A stretch of 64,000 bases of DNA from Impatiens glandulifera (taxonomy: Eukaryota; Streptophyta; Magnoliopsida; Ericales; Balsaminaceae): positions 62,001-126,000 of the forward strand of contig NW_025919558.1 in NCBI RefSeq assembly GCF_907164915.1. The letters are read 5' to 3'. Under the pieces are notes generated by a model. The model worked only from the letters and a program-made list of their open reading frames with translations, was not told the origin of the DNA and made no database searches. Positions 11,887 to 23,292 of the stretch are shown here, in pieces (position 1 is the stretch's first letter; every line of letters starts with the position of its first letter). The translations under genes were made by a program, and so were the position numbers.

Positions 11887-13653
11887 ATGACTCTCGATAA
11901 GCCTCCAATTCTAGAAGGTGATGATTTCATTAACTGAAAGGTACGCATGCACCTGCACTTAATAACTATGGATGATGAGATGCCGTTCATCCTGTCTGAA
12001 GGACCAATAAAGATCGATAAAAACAGGGAGGAATGGACAAAAGATGATAAGAGAAGAAACAATCTGGACAACCATTCCAGAAATCACATCATCAACGATT
12101 TGGATAGAAATACCTTTTGCAAGGTCAGAGATTGCAAAACCGCAAAGGAAATATGGGAAATGGTGATTCAAATTCATGAGGGAAACGAAAGAACCAAGGA
12201 AAACAAGTTAATGATGGCTACCCAGAAGTTTGAAAACATTAAGATGAAACCGGGAGAAACAATGAGGGAGTACAATGACCGATTTACAGATGTGATAGAC
12301 GAGCTATCAACTCTTGGAAAGAAGTATGACAACAAGGAAATTATCATGAAAGCATTAAGATCCCTTCCAAGCGCATGGGATATAAAGACAATGGTGATGA
12401 GGGAATCAAACTGCCTAAGCAAGATGAAGCTACATGATGTGTTCGAAGATCTTAAAGCATATGAGTTTGAGATGAGATCTAGGATCGAGGATGAAGTATC
12501 AGCCTCAACCTCCACTAAAGCATTAGTCACATCAATAGAACCGGTTGCTTCTGCACCGATCAGAACCGCTGAACAATTCACCGAGGATGCCATGGCAATG
12601 TTTGCACAGAATTTCGGCAGATTCATGAAGAGAAGCCAACCGACAAACAACAACAACTATAACTACGGTGATAAATCTAATGTTAGATGTTATAATTGCA
12701 ATTGTTTGGGACATTTTAGGTGGGAATGTAGAAAACCGAGGCGGGATGACCGGAAACCGGATAGTCAGAACCAAATAAACAACTATCCACAAACCGGTGA
12801 AGGAAGTGAAGTTCAGAAAGCACTGATAGCCGATGATGGAGGAAGCTTATGGGCTCACAGTGATAGTGATGATGAACTCACATGTCTCATGGAAAACGAG
12901 GAACAGGTATTTGACTCCCCTTGTGAAGAATTTACTAAAGATGAGTTATTTAATGCACTAAATGATATGGTAATAGAATATAAGAACCTATTAACCTTAA
13001 TACCAACCCAACTCAACTTTAGAACCGACCCCACAGAACCAGCCCTGTCCGAACCTAACACCAATAGTATTCAACCTGACGAAATCTTAGAAGCCAAGGC
13101 AGCACCTGAACTATCCTCTGAGACCGAACAGCTCAAGGAGTCAGTTCAAGAGTTGACCGAGGAGAAAGATGCCCGAACCCGGTATCGAATAGCCGCATGG
13201 AAAAGATCTAGTGAAATGGTGAACCAGATGTCTAGGTACAAGAGACATCCCAAGTGCATGTTTGGTCTTGGATACAAAAACAACAGATCCAATAACCGGA
13301 ACCATTCGGACAAGATGAAGCTCACAAAAGATAATATTCCCTTTGTAAGATTTGTCAAAATCTCTTCAACCGACGATGAGGAACAAAGTGCCTCAAATTC
13401 GGAAGACGAGATAATATATGTAAGTCCAACAAATTCCGAAAAATGGCTTCATCCTGAGAGAAGGAAAGCCAACCGGCCTAAAGGTAAACAAACCGATCCA
13501 CGACCGCATAGGGTAAACCAAAGGCCACCACCAAATAAGGCACTCTTAGGGAAACAGAAAGATGTCAAACCGAGTACAAGAAAACTAGTCAGAACCATAA
13601 CCGGAAAAGTTGGAAAGGTACCTAAGGGACTAATCACCTGTGGACCCAAGTAA
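11887..13653 (+). pseudogene. gag polyprotein with one nonsense change (A2)
   Basis: ATG at 11887, just after the primer binding site, opens a Sirevirus-type gag of about 588 codons. A TGA at 11935-11937 replaces the Trp of the conserved (S)WK motif near residue 17. The rest is open to 13653. Visible parts are the capsid region with IHEGNERTKENKL and LRSLPSAWDIKTMV blocks, and a zinc knuckle RCYNCNCLGHFRWEC (C-x2-C-x4-H-x4-C) at about 12685-12730. An acidic middle and a basic tail follow, with a YKRHPKCMFGLGY block shared with element B. Gag would form the virus-like particle and bind genomic RNA. Pol lies downstream in another frame. Confidence 0.9.
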
Positions 13654-16600
13654 ATGTGGGTACCAAATAGTTGTAAATATGTAAATTTTGGAGGATATGA
13701 AGAAACGACTAGGAAACTCTGAATGGTATCTGGACAGCGGTTGCTCCAGACACATGACTGGAAACAACAACCTTTTAACCGACATCAAAATAGAAACTGG
13801 TGCAATGATTGTCTTCGGTGACAACTCAAGAGGTAGAACTGTGGGCAAGGGTAAGATTGTCCATGGTAATCTAACAATTGATAATGTACTTCTAGTTGAA
13901 AATTTACACTTCAACCTGCTAAGCATTAGTTAGATGTGTGATGCTGGATACACTGTAGAATTTCTTAAGCATGCATGCCTAGTTAAAAACTCTCAGGGCA
14001 ACACACTACTAACCGGAAATAGGTTAGGAAACATATACAAGGTAGACTAGAAAAATGAGGTAGAACAACCTATTTGCATGGTAGCTAAAACCGATCAAAC
14101 CTGGCTGTGGCATAAAAGGCTAAACCATTTAAACATGAAAACTCTAAACTATATCCGCGGTAAAAATCTAGTTGAAGGAATTCCTGATATAGTATTTAAT
14201 AAGGATAATGTTTGTTCAGCATGTCAAATGGGTAAGAAAACTAAGTCAACCTTTAAGAGTAAAGGATACATTCAGTCCAACCGATGCTTAGATCTTCTTG
14301 ACATGGACTTATTTGGACCGATTAGGGTCACCAGCCTAGGTGGTATGATGTACACCATGGTTGTTGTTGATGATTACTCTAGATACACATGGGTAATATT
14401 TTTGGTATCTAAACGTGAAACTGCATCAAATTTAATCACATTGCTTAAGCGTTTGTAAAATGAAAAATCAACATGCATAAATAGCATTATGAGTGATAGA
14501 GGAACCAAATTTACAAATAGCACTTTAAATGCATTTCTTGATGAATCTGGTATTAGACACGAGTTGTCTAGTGCTAGAAATCCTCAACAGAATGGCCTGG
14601 CCGAGAGAAGAAACCGAACTCTCAAGGAAGCCGCAAGGTCTATGATAGCCGATTCGGGTGTTGCTCAAAAATTTTGGGCTGAGTCTATCAACACCGCATG
14701 TTACACACAAAACCGGTCCTTGATTAACAAGATTCACAACAAAACACCGTATGAAGTATACTTTGATAGGATTCCTAACATTCGGTATTTTAAAATTTCC
14801 AGTTGTAAATGCTACATTCACATAAATGGCAAAAATTACATGTCTACTTTTGATGCAAAATTCGATATTGGGATCATGCTAGGTTACTCCGCAATTAGTA
14901 AAGCATATAGAGTGTATAATACTAGAACCTCAACAGTGGAGGAATCTCTTAATGTGGTATTCGATGAATCAGTTGAAAGTAACACTGCATCATCCTTTGA
15001 TCTACACAACAGATTGGAAAACAACAATATCCATTCTAATAGTGAAGATGAGGTTCCGGTTTTCAGACAGTTTGTCCATGACCAAATAGGTGACGATGAA
15101 ACCCAACCGGATCAAGATGTCGTACAGCAGGAAGCTGACACCTCGGTTCAAAGTAAGGAAATCGGTCGGTCTGACATCATTGTTCAGCCTACCGATATGT
15201 CTAGCCTTGATCAAACAAAAAGTATTTTGGTAGACATTCCTGAACCGAATCTTAAAAGGAACACTAATCACCCTCCTGAGCTAATTATAGGTGACCCTTC
15301 AAAACCCGTTCAAACTAGGCAATAAATCCTGGAGGAATACTGTAATTCCGCTTTTATATCCCAGATTGAGCCAAAAAGGGTGGATGAAGCATTGTCAGAT
15401 CCAGATTGGATCTTGGGAATGCAAGAAGAGTTAAACCAGTTTGAGAGTAACAAAGTCTGGTACCTAGTACCTAGATCGAAAGATCAACCGGTCATAGGAA
15501 CAAGATGGGTATTTAGAAATAAACTCAATGAAGAAGGTTTGGTCACGAGGAACAAAGCCAGATTAGTGGCACACGGATACAAACAGGAAGAATGCATTGA
15601 TTTTGAAGAATCATTTACTCCTGTAGCTAGAATTGAAGTCATTAGGATTTTTCTAGCCTTTGCTGCTTTCAAAAATTTAAAGGTTTTTCAAATGGATGTT
15701 AAAAGTGCATTTTTAAATAGTGACCTACGTGAAGAAGTGTATGTTGAACAACCACCCAGTTTTAAAAATGCTGGCCTACCTAATCATGTATACCGCCTAA
15801 ACAAAGTATTGTACGGTTTAAAACAAGCTCCTAGAGCTTGGTATGATACGCTAACCGCATTTCTGCTAAAATATGATTTCACCATAGGTTCGGTGGATAA
15901 AACACTATTTAAATTTGAGAAAAATGAGCATATCCTACTTGTACAAATATATGTGGATGATGTCATTTTCGGATCAACCGATCCTAAGCTATGTGATATA
16001 TTCTCGACCTTGATGACTAACAAATTTGAAATGAGTATGATGGGAGAATTAAGCTTATTCCTAGGCCTTCAGGTTAAGCAACTCAAAGGAGGAACCTTCA
16101 TCAGTCAACCCAAATACACAAAGGAACTTCTAAAGAAATTTGGGATGGACACATGTTCTTCTGCCGCTACTCCAATGAGCTCATCAATCAAATTGGACAA
16201 GGATGATGACGGTCAGGCAGTAGACCTGACAGCCTATCGCGGAATCATCGGTTCTGTTAGATAAAATTGGACCGGTTAATAAAACTTAACAAAAACAAAC
16301 TTCCTATGTAGGAATGGTCAAGCAAATCAACCGGCCAAGTCACTCAACCGGTTAAGAAACTCAACCGGTCAAGTAATCAAACCGACCAAAAACCTGACCG
16401 AACAAGAAAGACAAGATCGGTCAAATCAGAAGCTATGGAAAAACTGGAAGTGATCCGGTTAACATAAACAACTGACCAACACAAATAGATATTTTGGGTA
16501 TCTGCTGAGAATGATACCGAAGGAACAGACTTAGTATTGCCATATTCATACAAGTCTGAGGACAGTCTACAGGCTGCAGAAGGCCGTCCTACAAGATCTT

Positions 16601-18092
16601 TCTACTTCAGGATAAATCAGAAAGGCAATCTTCCAAGTACAGACAACTGTCCAACCGACAGTTTCCATTAGAGTAAAAGACAAACCTAGCCGGTTTGACC
16701 TACACTGGAAGACTAGACCGCCAGGTCTGAAGACTAGATCGTCAGGTCTGAATCACTGAACCTCTACTCAACCAATCAGATTCAAGGAAATGAAATGTGA
16801 CCGTTGGCACATTTCACCTATAAAAGAAGGAGCTGAAGAGGAGTAAATGCGGGATTACAAGTTCTGAACATTCTACAGCCTAAGTGAAAAGATTGTGATC
16901 TATCTCTAGAAAGCTTAAGTGCTTATTTGAAGTGTATTTATAATTTCGGTTAAAATTGTACGGGTATTATCGAGTAGGAAATAAGTCTCGATAGGATTGT
17001 GTTTGTATTCCTTAGTGAATATCCTTCTCGCGCTTTCGAGAGGAAGGGGTGACGTAGGAGTTTTATCTCCGAACATCCATAAAAACTTGTCTTGTTATTT
17101 ACTTTCCGCTTGTTTTACTTTCTAACCGATCTGTACTAACCTACTAATACCGCTCTGACCGATTCAACATCACCTAAACCGAATTACTAAGCTCCAAAAC
17201 CGACCCAGTAATCTCCAAACCTGTCTTATTAAAAACCGGTTCTGCCTATCTCGTGTGTGTGCTGCTTCAACCTGAAACAAACCACTTCCGCGCTTGAACT
17301 CAGTTCAAGGGTTTGTGATAGTTTGTGTAGTATTGAAACCCTGGTGTTAATCTCTAACCGGATTAATCACCACCCTTTGAGTGAGACGCGCTAACCGACC
17401 AGACCCCGGTCCGCCAGCCGCGACCTAGATCCTAACAGGTTCACTCCTATACCTGACAACAAGTAGACCGAATATACTATTTGCAGTCGGAGTGTGTGGA
17501 AGATTCCAGGCTAATCCAAAACAGTCTCACTATACAGCCGCGAAGCGAATCTTGAAATACCTAAAGGGAACCCCTAAAGTCGGTTTATGGTATCAAAGGA
17601 CTCATCGTTCAACCTCACAAGTTACTCGGATGCAGACTATGCAAGTTGTAAAGTTGACAAAAAAGTACCAGCGGAACATGCCAATTCATAGGTGATCGTC
17701 TTGTTTCATGGCACAGCAAGAAGTAAACATCGGTTGCCACGTCAAACGCAGAAGCTGAATATCTGGCAGCCGAAAGTTGTTGTTCACAACTCCTATGGAT
17801 CCAACAACAACTAAAGGATTTCGGTATCACCGCCGAAGAATCTCCAATCTTCTGTGACAACACAAGTGTCATAGTAATCACATACAATCCGGTCTTACAC
17901 TCTAGAACTAAGCACATCGACATAAGGCATCACTTCATTCGAGAACATGTTATGCTGAAGCATATCCGGCTGGAATACGTATCAATAGAACAACAAGTAG
18001 CCGATATCTTCATAAAACCTCTGTCGAAAGCTAAGTTTTCTTACTTCAGAAACATACTCGGCTTAACCGATATTAACCAGCTCATTTCTTAA
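13654..18092 (+). pseudogene. pol polyprotein, broken and split by a solo LTR (A2)
   Basis: Domain order is copia-type. Protease has the LDSGCSRHMTG motif (about 13727). Integrase has an HKRLNH...CSACQMGK zinc site (about 14109-14235), then D in MDLFGP, D in SDRGTKF and E in LAERRN. Reverse transcriptase has the YVDD motif (about 15950), and RNase H ends at 18092. The pol frame is open from about 13685 to 16254 except for four stops at 13931, 14048, 14456 and 15323. Each stop is explained by one C-to-T or G-to-A change (CAG/CAA or TGG). A solo LTR interrupts reverse transcriptase at 16255-17437. A frameshift lies near 17590 in RNase H and a stop near 17729. The bases 13654-13685 hold the gag-pol junction. 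Confidence 0.92.
16255..17437 (+). mobile_element. solo LTR, family I, with target duplication GGTTC
   Basis: A 1,183-bp segment starts TGTTAG and ends CTAACA. It is flanked by the same 5 bp, GGTTC, at 16250-16254 and 17438-17442. Removing it rejoins the A2 reverse transcriptase reading (IIGS, then LLYL). TATAAAAG lies at 16819-16826 and the conserved core at about 17021-17085. There is no internal sequence, so the copy arose by insertion followed by LTR-LTR recombination. Confidence 0.95.
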
Positions 18093-18619
18093 ATTCTTAA
18101 TTTCTAAAAGGAAAATCGGTTCGGACAGACAAAACCGGCAGTTCTTCCTAAATTGTCGGAAACCGAATTCACTAATGTACTTATTGAAGAACCGCTTTGT
18201 CTATCAGTCACAGTAAACCGACCGGTTACTTAGTGCTTACACTAATTAACTGCATCGAGACCAATGACTGAAAACCGACCGATTTGGAAATAATATACTC
18301 TGAATTATTTGGCTTCCGAACAGAATTGGAACAATTATCTGTGTTTAGATGTATCTGTTCTGAAAAGATACCTTTACAAAGCAAAATAGTCCTACCTCAA
18401 AAGACATGAAGATATGATATCTCTCACCGTCCAGGTCTATGACTCACATCCTAGGCTGTAGACATACTTATTTCATGCAATATGTTTTATCCTATGGTTA
18501 ATAGAACAAATCACCTGTTATACACTAGATAATACTATCATCCCTCCACTAATATATAAGTTAGGTAAACATCAGACAAAATATCTATAAGTATCAACTT
18601 ATCATTTCACTAAGACAAA
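18093..18619 (+). promoter_or_regulatory. post-pol spacer and ORF-a promoter (A2)
   Basis: No gene is seen. The GAGAAGC hairpin found after pol in other elements is not recognisable. TATATAAG at 18553-18560 lies 60-67 nt before the ORF-a ATG and is a good TATA candidate. Confidence 0.5.
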
Positions 18620-19253
18620 ATGTCTCAGTTTCAAAACATTCTCCAAGTTGATTTCAACTCCGCTCAAGGAATAGAGCACTACGAAATATTCAAAATGATC
18701 AAGTCTCTTGAAGACACCGGTCTAAAATCCTTTTTAGATGACAAACATGTCATCTTCCCTGAGACCGTCATGGAGTTTTTCCATAACGCCAGGGTCTTCC
18801 GCGGTACCCCGTACTTTGACACTCTTATTCAATCTAGGGTTGGAGGAACCGTGTTTGACTTTTCGGAGAGTGATTTTTCCAGATGCTTCGATCTTCCGAA
18901 GCAAAGTCTCACCGATCTGCATGTTCCGGCCAAACTAAATGCCAAAATCTCTTTGAACTTTTCTCGGTCGAACCGTCCGGTCAGTGACCATGGTGCTCGG
19001 TCATCATTGAGGGCTGAATACCAGCTTCTTAATGATATCATCGGTCGAGGCATCCTGGGTAAGGATGTGACCAACACTTACTGTGCCACAGTTTTCAACA
19101 TGATGACCGCTATCACAACAGATACACCGATCAACTAGTCCAGGGTGTTGTTCGATATCTTGATCTGGATGATCACAACTCGCCATACCGGCCTAATTCC
19201 CCAGATCAGCTGCCTACTCATGGAACTCGGGGGTTTGGCGATTAAAGAAGACT
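18620..19253 (+). pseudogene. accessory ORF-a with one amber codon (A2)
   Basis: ATG at 18620 opens the accessory domain: ILQVDFNSAQ, EDTGLKSFLDDK, VMEFFHNARVF, FDFSESDF, LPKQSLTDL and DHGARSSLRAEYQLLNDIIGRGILGKDVTNTYC blocks in order. A TAG at 19136-19138 replaces the Trp of the conserved PINW motif. The frame then continues through SRVLFD and GLIPQISCLLMELG to about 19253. It is close to the minus-strand copy at the right edge of the window (element F). The C-terminus is lost where a minus-strand LTR III begins at about 19240-19253. The function is unknown. It lies directly downstream of pol. Confidence 0.75.
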
Positions 19254-20186
19254 AATGAAAACAGTTTGAAAGAAATCTTATTAGGGATTTAATTCACTTT
19301 CTATTCTACGCAAACCCTTGTAAACACTTGAAACAGAATTAAGTGCGGAAATGTTTACTTAGGTTTGAAGCTTAGGAACAAGAATGAGAAGATGACAGAA
19401 AGTAACAACACATCAGTTTGTTTATGCATGTTCGGAGCAAACTCTCCTACGCCACCCCTTCTTCCAACCACCGAAAGGATTCACTATAATATGCTTTGAA
19501 TCAAATTTAGTTTGCACGAATAGCTCACTATTGAACAGAACAGACTCTATTCAACGTACAATATGATGAAGAATATCACTCAGCTAAAACGATGCTTTGA
19601 TTCTAACTCCCTCTTGATTAACACACGTCTAACCTTCACTAGTTATTCCGTTGCAGCTAACAGTTTCGACAGAAAATAGATCGATTAATTTCACTCTCTA
19701 TAATTCCAGTAAGCAAGACAGTTCTTCTGTTGTCCTTGAGAATCTTTAAATATGAACAGGTACCAACGGTCGAATCATCATAATGACCGTACACAACATT
19801 TAGTGCGCCGAATATTCTTCAGAAATGTACCTGCAAAACAAGTAATGTGAAGGATATTCGCTTACGTGGCATTGGTTAATTGGTTGCAGCTGGCTGTCGT
19901 ACTGATCTTCACTAGAAAGTGGAGTAGGAGTAGCGTACAACTAGAGCACGTGGGTAGGCGGGTGCTAGCTTCAAGCAACCACTTAAGCATGACATTAGAC
20001 GTATTTCAATTAGACGACCTCGTCTAATAAAATCAAACGTCCCGTCTAATAACAGAATCCATTAGACCACCTGGTCTAATGGGATTAGACTTCACGTCTA
20101 ATTACAATCACTTCAGACTAATCTGAAGGAGTTAGACTGCACGTCTAAATTTCACCAGTTAGACTGCACGTCTAACTTTCACATTC
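19242..20186 (-). mobile_element. LTR family III, 3' part, minus strand (split by element B)
   Basis: Read on the minus strand this matches the LTR at 39321-41004. It carries the TTAGAC hairpin array (about 20000-20180), the gene-free middle, and the conserved core at about 19433-19487 (reverse of GGGGTGGCGTAGGAG...CGAACATGCATAAAC). Its 5' part lies at 33518-34009, after element B. The two halves together make one LTR interrupted by B. The outer end near 19242 has no clear CA terminus. Confidence 0.8.
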
Positions 20187-21405
20187 TGATAGAAAAATTA
20201 AGTAAGTTAATTTTGTGGAACCGGCCAGATAAACTAAACAGTTCTTAACTGTCATGTGCAGGTACAGATCAAAACCGTATGAACCGGTTGGAGTATCAAA
20301 ACCGGCTGCTGTTATACTTCAAAGAAAACAGTTTCAAGTGATCAAAGTTAAAAATCAGAGGAACCGGTTTTCACTCTCTCAAGCAACCGGTTAGCCAAGA
20401 CAAAACTTACACACCAGCCGGATCATACTGCACAAGACACAAAACCGGAAGATTCAAACTTTAAGAGTGACGTACCATGACGAAAGAAACGTGTCTTGAA
20501 AGAATAAAAGAAGATCGGATCCGATCGGAAGCATGCGAGGAAAGCAATGATGCTTTATTGATCCGAAGTTGACAACCTAAGGTGGATGACCAGCACGTGT
20601 CCAAATCTGAAAACCGATTATGTCATCTTCTGCACAGAGTTACCTGCATGACTGCCAGGTGTTGAGGAAGGTGAAGCGTGCAAGCAATCTTTCTGCACCG
20701 GCGTGATAACGATCAACCAATCCAGAGGAGAGAGAAAAAAAGTGACCGTTAGCTCTTCTCAGCTATAAAAGGAAGACGGGTCGTCTTCATTAAATGCAGT
20801 TGACAAGTTGTGAAAGTTACATATTTACAAAAAGCATTAATCTAGAGAGATAAACTTCTATATTCCAACCGGTGTGTCTAAAACCGGAAGCTTTTTGTAT
20901 TGTGTCGTGTTGAGTTGTTGTATTACATCAAAGAGTGAGTTTGGTGTAACCGGCGAGTAGCGAAGTTGGGCTCGACCGGCAGTGTCTGTTGTAACTATAA
21001 AAGTTAGTGGAGATCCTTCTCATAACCTGAGAAGAAGGGGTGACGTAGGAGGGTTTGCTCCGAACATCCATAAACAAATCCTTGTCTCGTGTTCTCTCTT
21101 TCGCTTTCATTTCTTGCTTACTTAACTTAAACCTCAAACTAATCATACTCCTAAAACCGGTCACTCATATCCATAAAACCGACTCCTTCTAAAACATCAT
21201 CTAAAAGTCGCATCCGTTGCTTCAACCTGAAACAGACATTTCCGCCCTTGAACCCGGTTCAAGAGTCTGTGACAGTTTGTGCAGTGCTGAGAACGGTTAT
21301 AGTCTCTAACCGGACTATCACCAAAGTGTTGTGTGTTGTGTAAGAGGCCACCCTTCCTGAAACCGGAAACACCCCAGTCCTCCAAGGGCGTCCCCGATCC
21401 TAACA
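20187..21405 (+). mobile_element. 5' LTR, family II (element B)
   Basis: It starts TGATAGAAAAATTAAG, ends CCTAACA and is 1,219 bp long. It has a TATA box TATAAAAG at 20764-20771, a CTTCTC/GAGAAG hairpin at 21016-21034, then GGGGTGACGTAGGAG and TCCGAACATCCATAAA at about 21036-21077. A CACGTG G-box lies in CAGCACGTGTCC near 20590-20601. The last part is close to the LTR at 48035-49227. Confidence 0.92.
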
Positions 21406-21407
21406 AG

Positions 21408-21420
21408 TGGTATCAGAGCA
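21408..21420 (+). other. primer binding site (B)
   Basis: TGGTATCAGAGCA, 2 bp after the LTR, is the exact complement type used by plant copia elements that prime from initiator-Met tRNA. Confidence 0.93.
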
Positions 21421-21450
21421 AGGTTCTTAGCACTCAAGCAACCAAAGAAG

Positions 21451-23292
21451 ATGGGAAACATGACCCACAGCGACAAGCCGCCAATGCTAAACAGCGAAGC
21501 GTTTAGTAGTTGGAAGAAACAGATGTATTTACATCTGATTACGTTAGATGATGAGATGAGCCGAGTCCTGAAAGAGGGACCGATCAAGATTAACAAGGAG
21601 GCAGACCTATGGACGAATGAAGATCGAAGACGGAGTAACCTGGACAACCATTGCATGAGGCACATCTACAAGGCTATAGATGATAACACTTTGAACAAAA
21701 TATCAGAGTGTGAGAATGCAAAGGAAGCCTGAGAAACCATCATTCAGATCCATGAGGGAAATGAAAGAACTAAGGAGAACAAAATCCTAGTGGCTACACA
21801 GAAATATGAAAATATTAGGATGAAACCGGGGGAAAACATGAAAGAATTTAGCAACCGGTTCACTAGTGTAGTCAATGAGCTTCAAACACTCGGAAAGAAG
21901 TATGACAACCGAGAAGTAATAATCAAAGCCCTAAGATCTCTGCCAAGCACGTGGGACATCAAGACCATGGTGATGAGGGAATCGAGCACCCTTGGGCAGA
22001 TGAAGTTGCATGATGTGTTCGAGGACCTAAAAGCCTACGAGTTCGAGATCAAGTCTCGGATCGAAGATGAAGCATCCACATCAACCGCAACCAGAGCTTT
22101 GGTTACATCGGTGGAACCAGCGACCCAAGTATCAACCGTTCCGGCTCCAGTCAAAAACACCGATCAAATTACTGAAGATATGATGGCGATGCTAGCTCAG
22201 AAATTTGGGAAATTCATGAAGAAGAGCCAGCCACCATCTAATAATGATTTCAATTATAACTATGTAGATAAATCAAACAAAAGATGCTATAACTGTGATG
22301 GTTTTGGACATTACAGGTTAGAGTGTAGAAAACCAAGGAGAGACGATAGAAAACCAGAAGGGAACTATCAGGAGAACAACTATCAAAGCAACCGGTATCA
22401 GGGAAACAACTACCAATGAAGCAACTACCGGGGAAACAACAACCAACGAAACGACTACCGGAGAAACAATGATCAACATGCTGACGAGGGAAAGGAGATT
22501 CAGAAGGCACTCATTGCATCTGATGGTGGAAGCGAGTGGGCATACTCCGATAATGAAGACGGTGAAGAAAAAGTAACCTGCTTCATGGCAAACGATGAAG
22601 AGGTATTTGATTTCTCTTCTGACGAGTTTACCAAAGAAGATCTAGTTTCTGCACTCAACCAAATGGTTGCTGAGTTCAGAAACATATCTGCGTACATACC
22701 GACCCCTGTAGAAACTCAAACCGAACAGATAAATAATGTATATGATAAAACATGTGAAATCGAAATGTATGAACCGGATGAACTATTCTCCGATAATGAG
22801 AAGACAGTTCAACCGGAAACCGAAACCGATGAACGAGCAATGTACGTCACTGCGGCGTGGGAGAGATCACGACAAGCGGTAAAACAAATGTGTAACTATA
22901 AAAGACATCCTAAGTGTAGGTATGGTATCGGTTATGAACCAAATAAACAAAACGAATCAAAACAACCTAACGGGATGAAACTCACGAAGAATAATCTTCC
23001 GTTTATAAAATTTGTCAAGAGTTCACAAACCGAAAATAACTTAAAACCGGAAGAAACACTTAAATACGTAAGTCCTAACGAATCAGAAAAATGGCTTCAT
23101 CCTGAGGGAAGGAAAGTCAACCGGAAACCAAACAAACCGAATAAAACTCGACATCAAAGAAACACATCACAACATAAGGCATTCTTGAGCCAAGAAGTTA
23201 AGCCAAAGATTATAAAAACAGATACCGGGAAAGTGATCCGACTCATTCAAGTCTGGATCCCAAAGGGACTAATCAACCATGGACCCAACTGA
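21451..23292 (+). pseudogene. gag polyprotein with two nonsense changes (B)
   Basis: ATG at 21451 opens 614 codons. Features in order are the (S)WKKQMYL block, IHEGNERTKENK, LRSLPSTWDIKTMVMRES and LHDVFEDLKAYEFEIKSR blocks. A zinc knuckle RCYNCDGFGHYRLEC lies at about 22282-22326. A repetitive Asn/Tyr/Gln/Arg stretch follows (22350-22480), then an acidic segment, the YKRHPKCRYGIGY block and a basic tail. Stops are TGA at 21730-21732 (in place of Trp in KEAWE) and TGA at 22417-22419 in the Asn/Gln repeat. Both fit single transitions. The final stop overlaps the pol frame by 14 nt. The protein packages element RNA. Confidence 0.92.

Noticed and set aside
12174..12656. 160-codon minus-strand frame across gag of A2
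   Set aside because: It is antisense shadow of gag with no promoter or homology.
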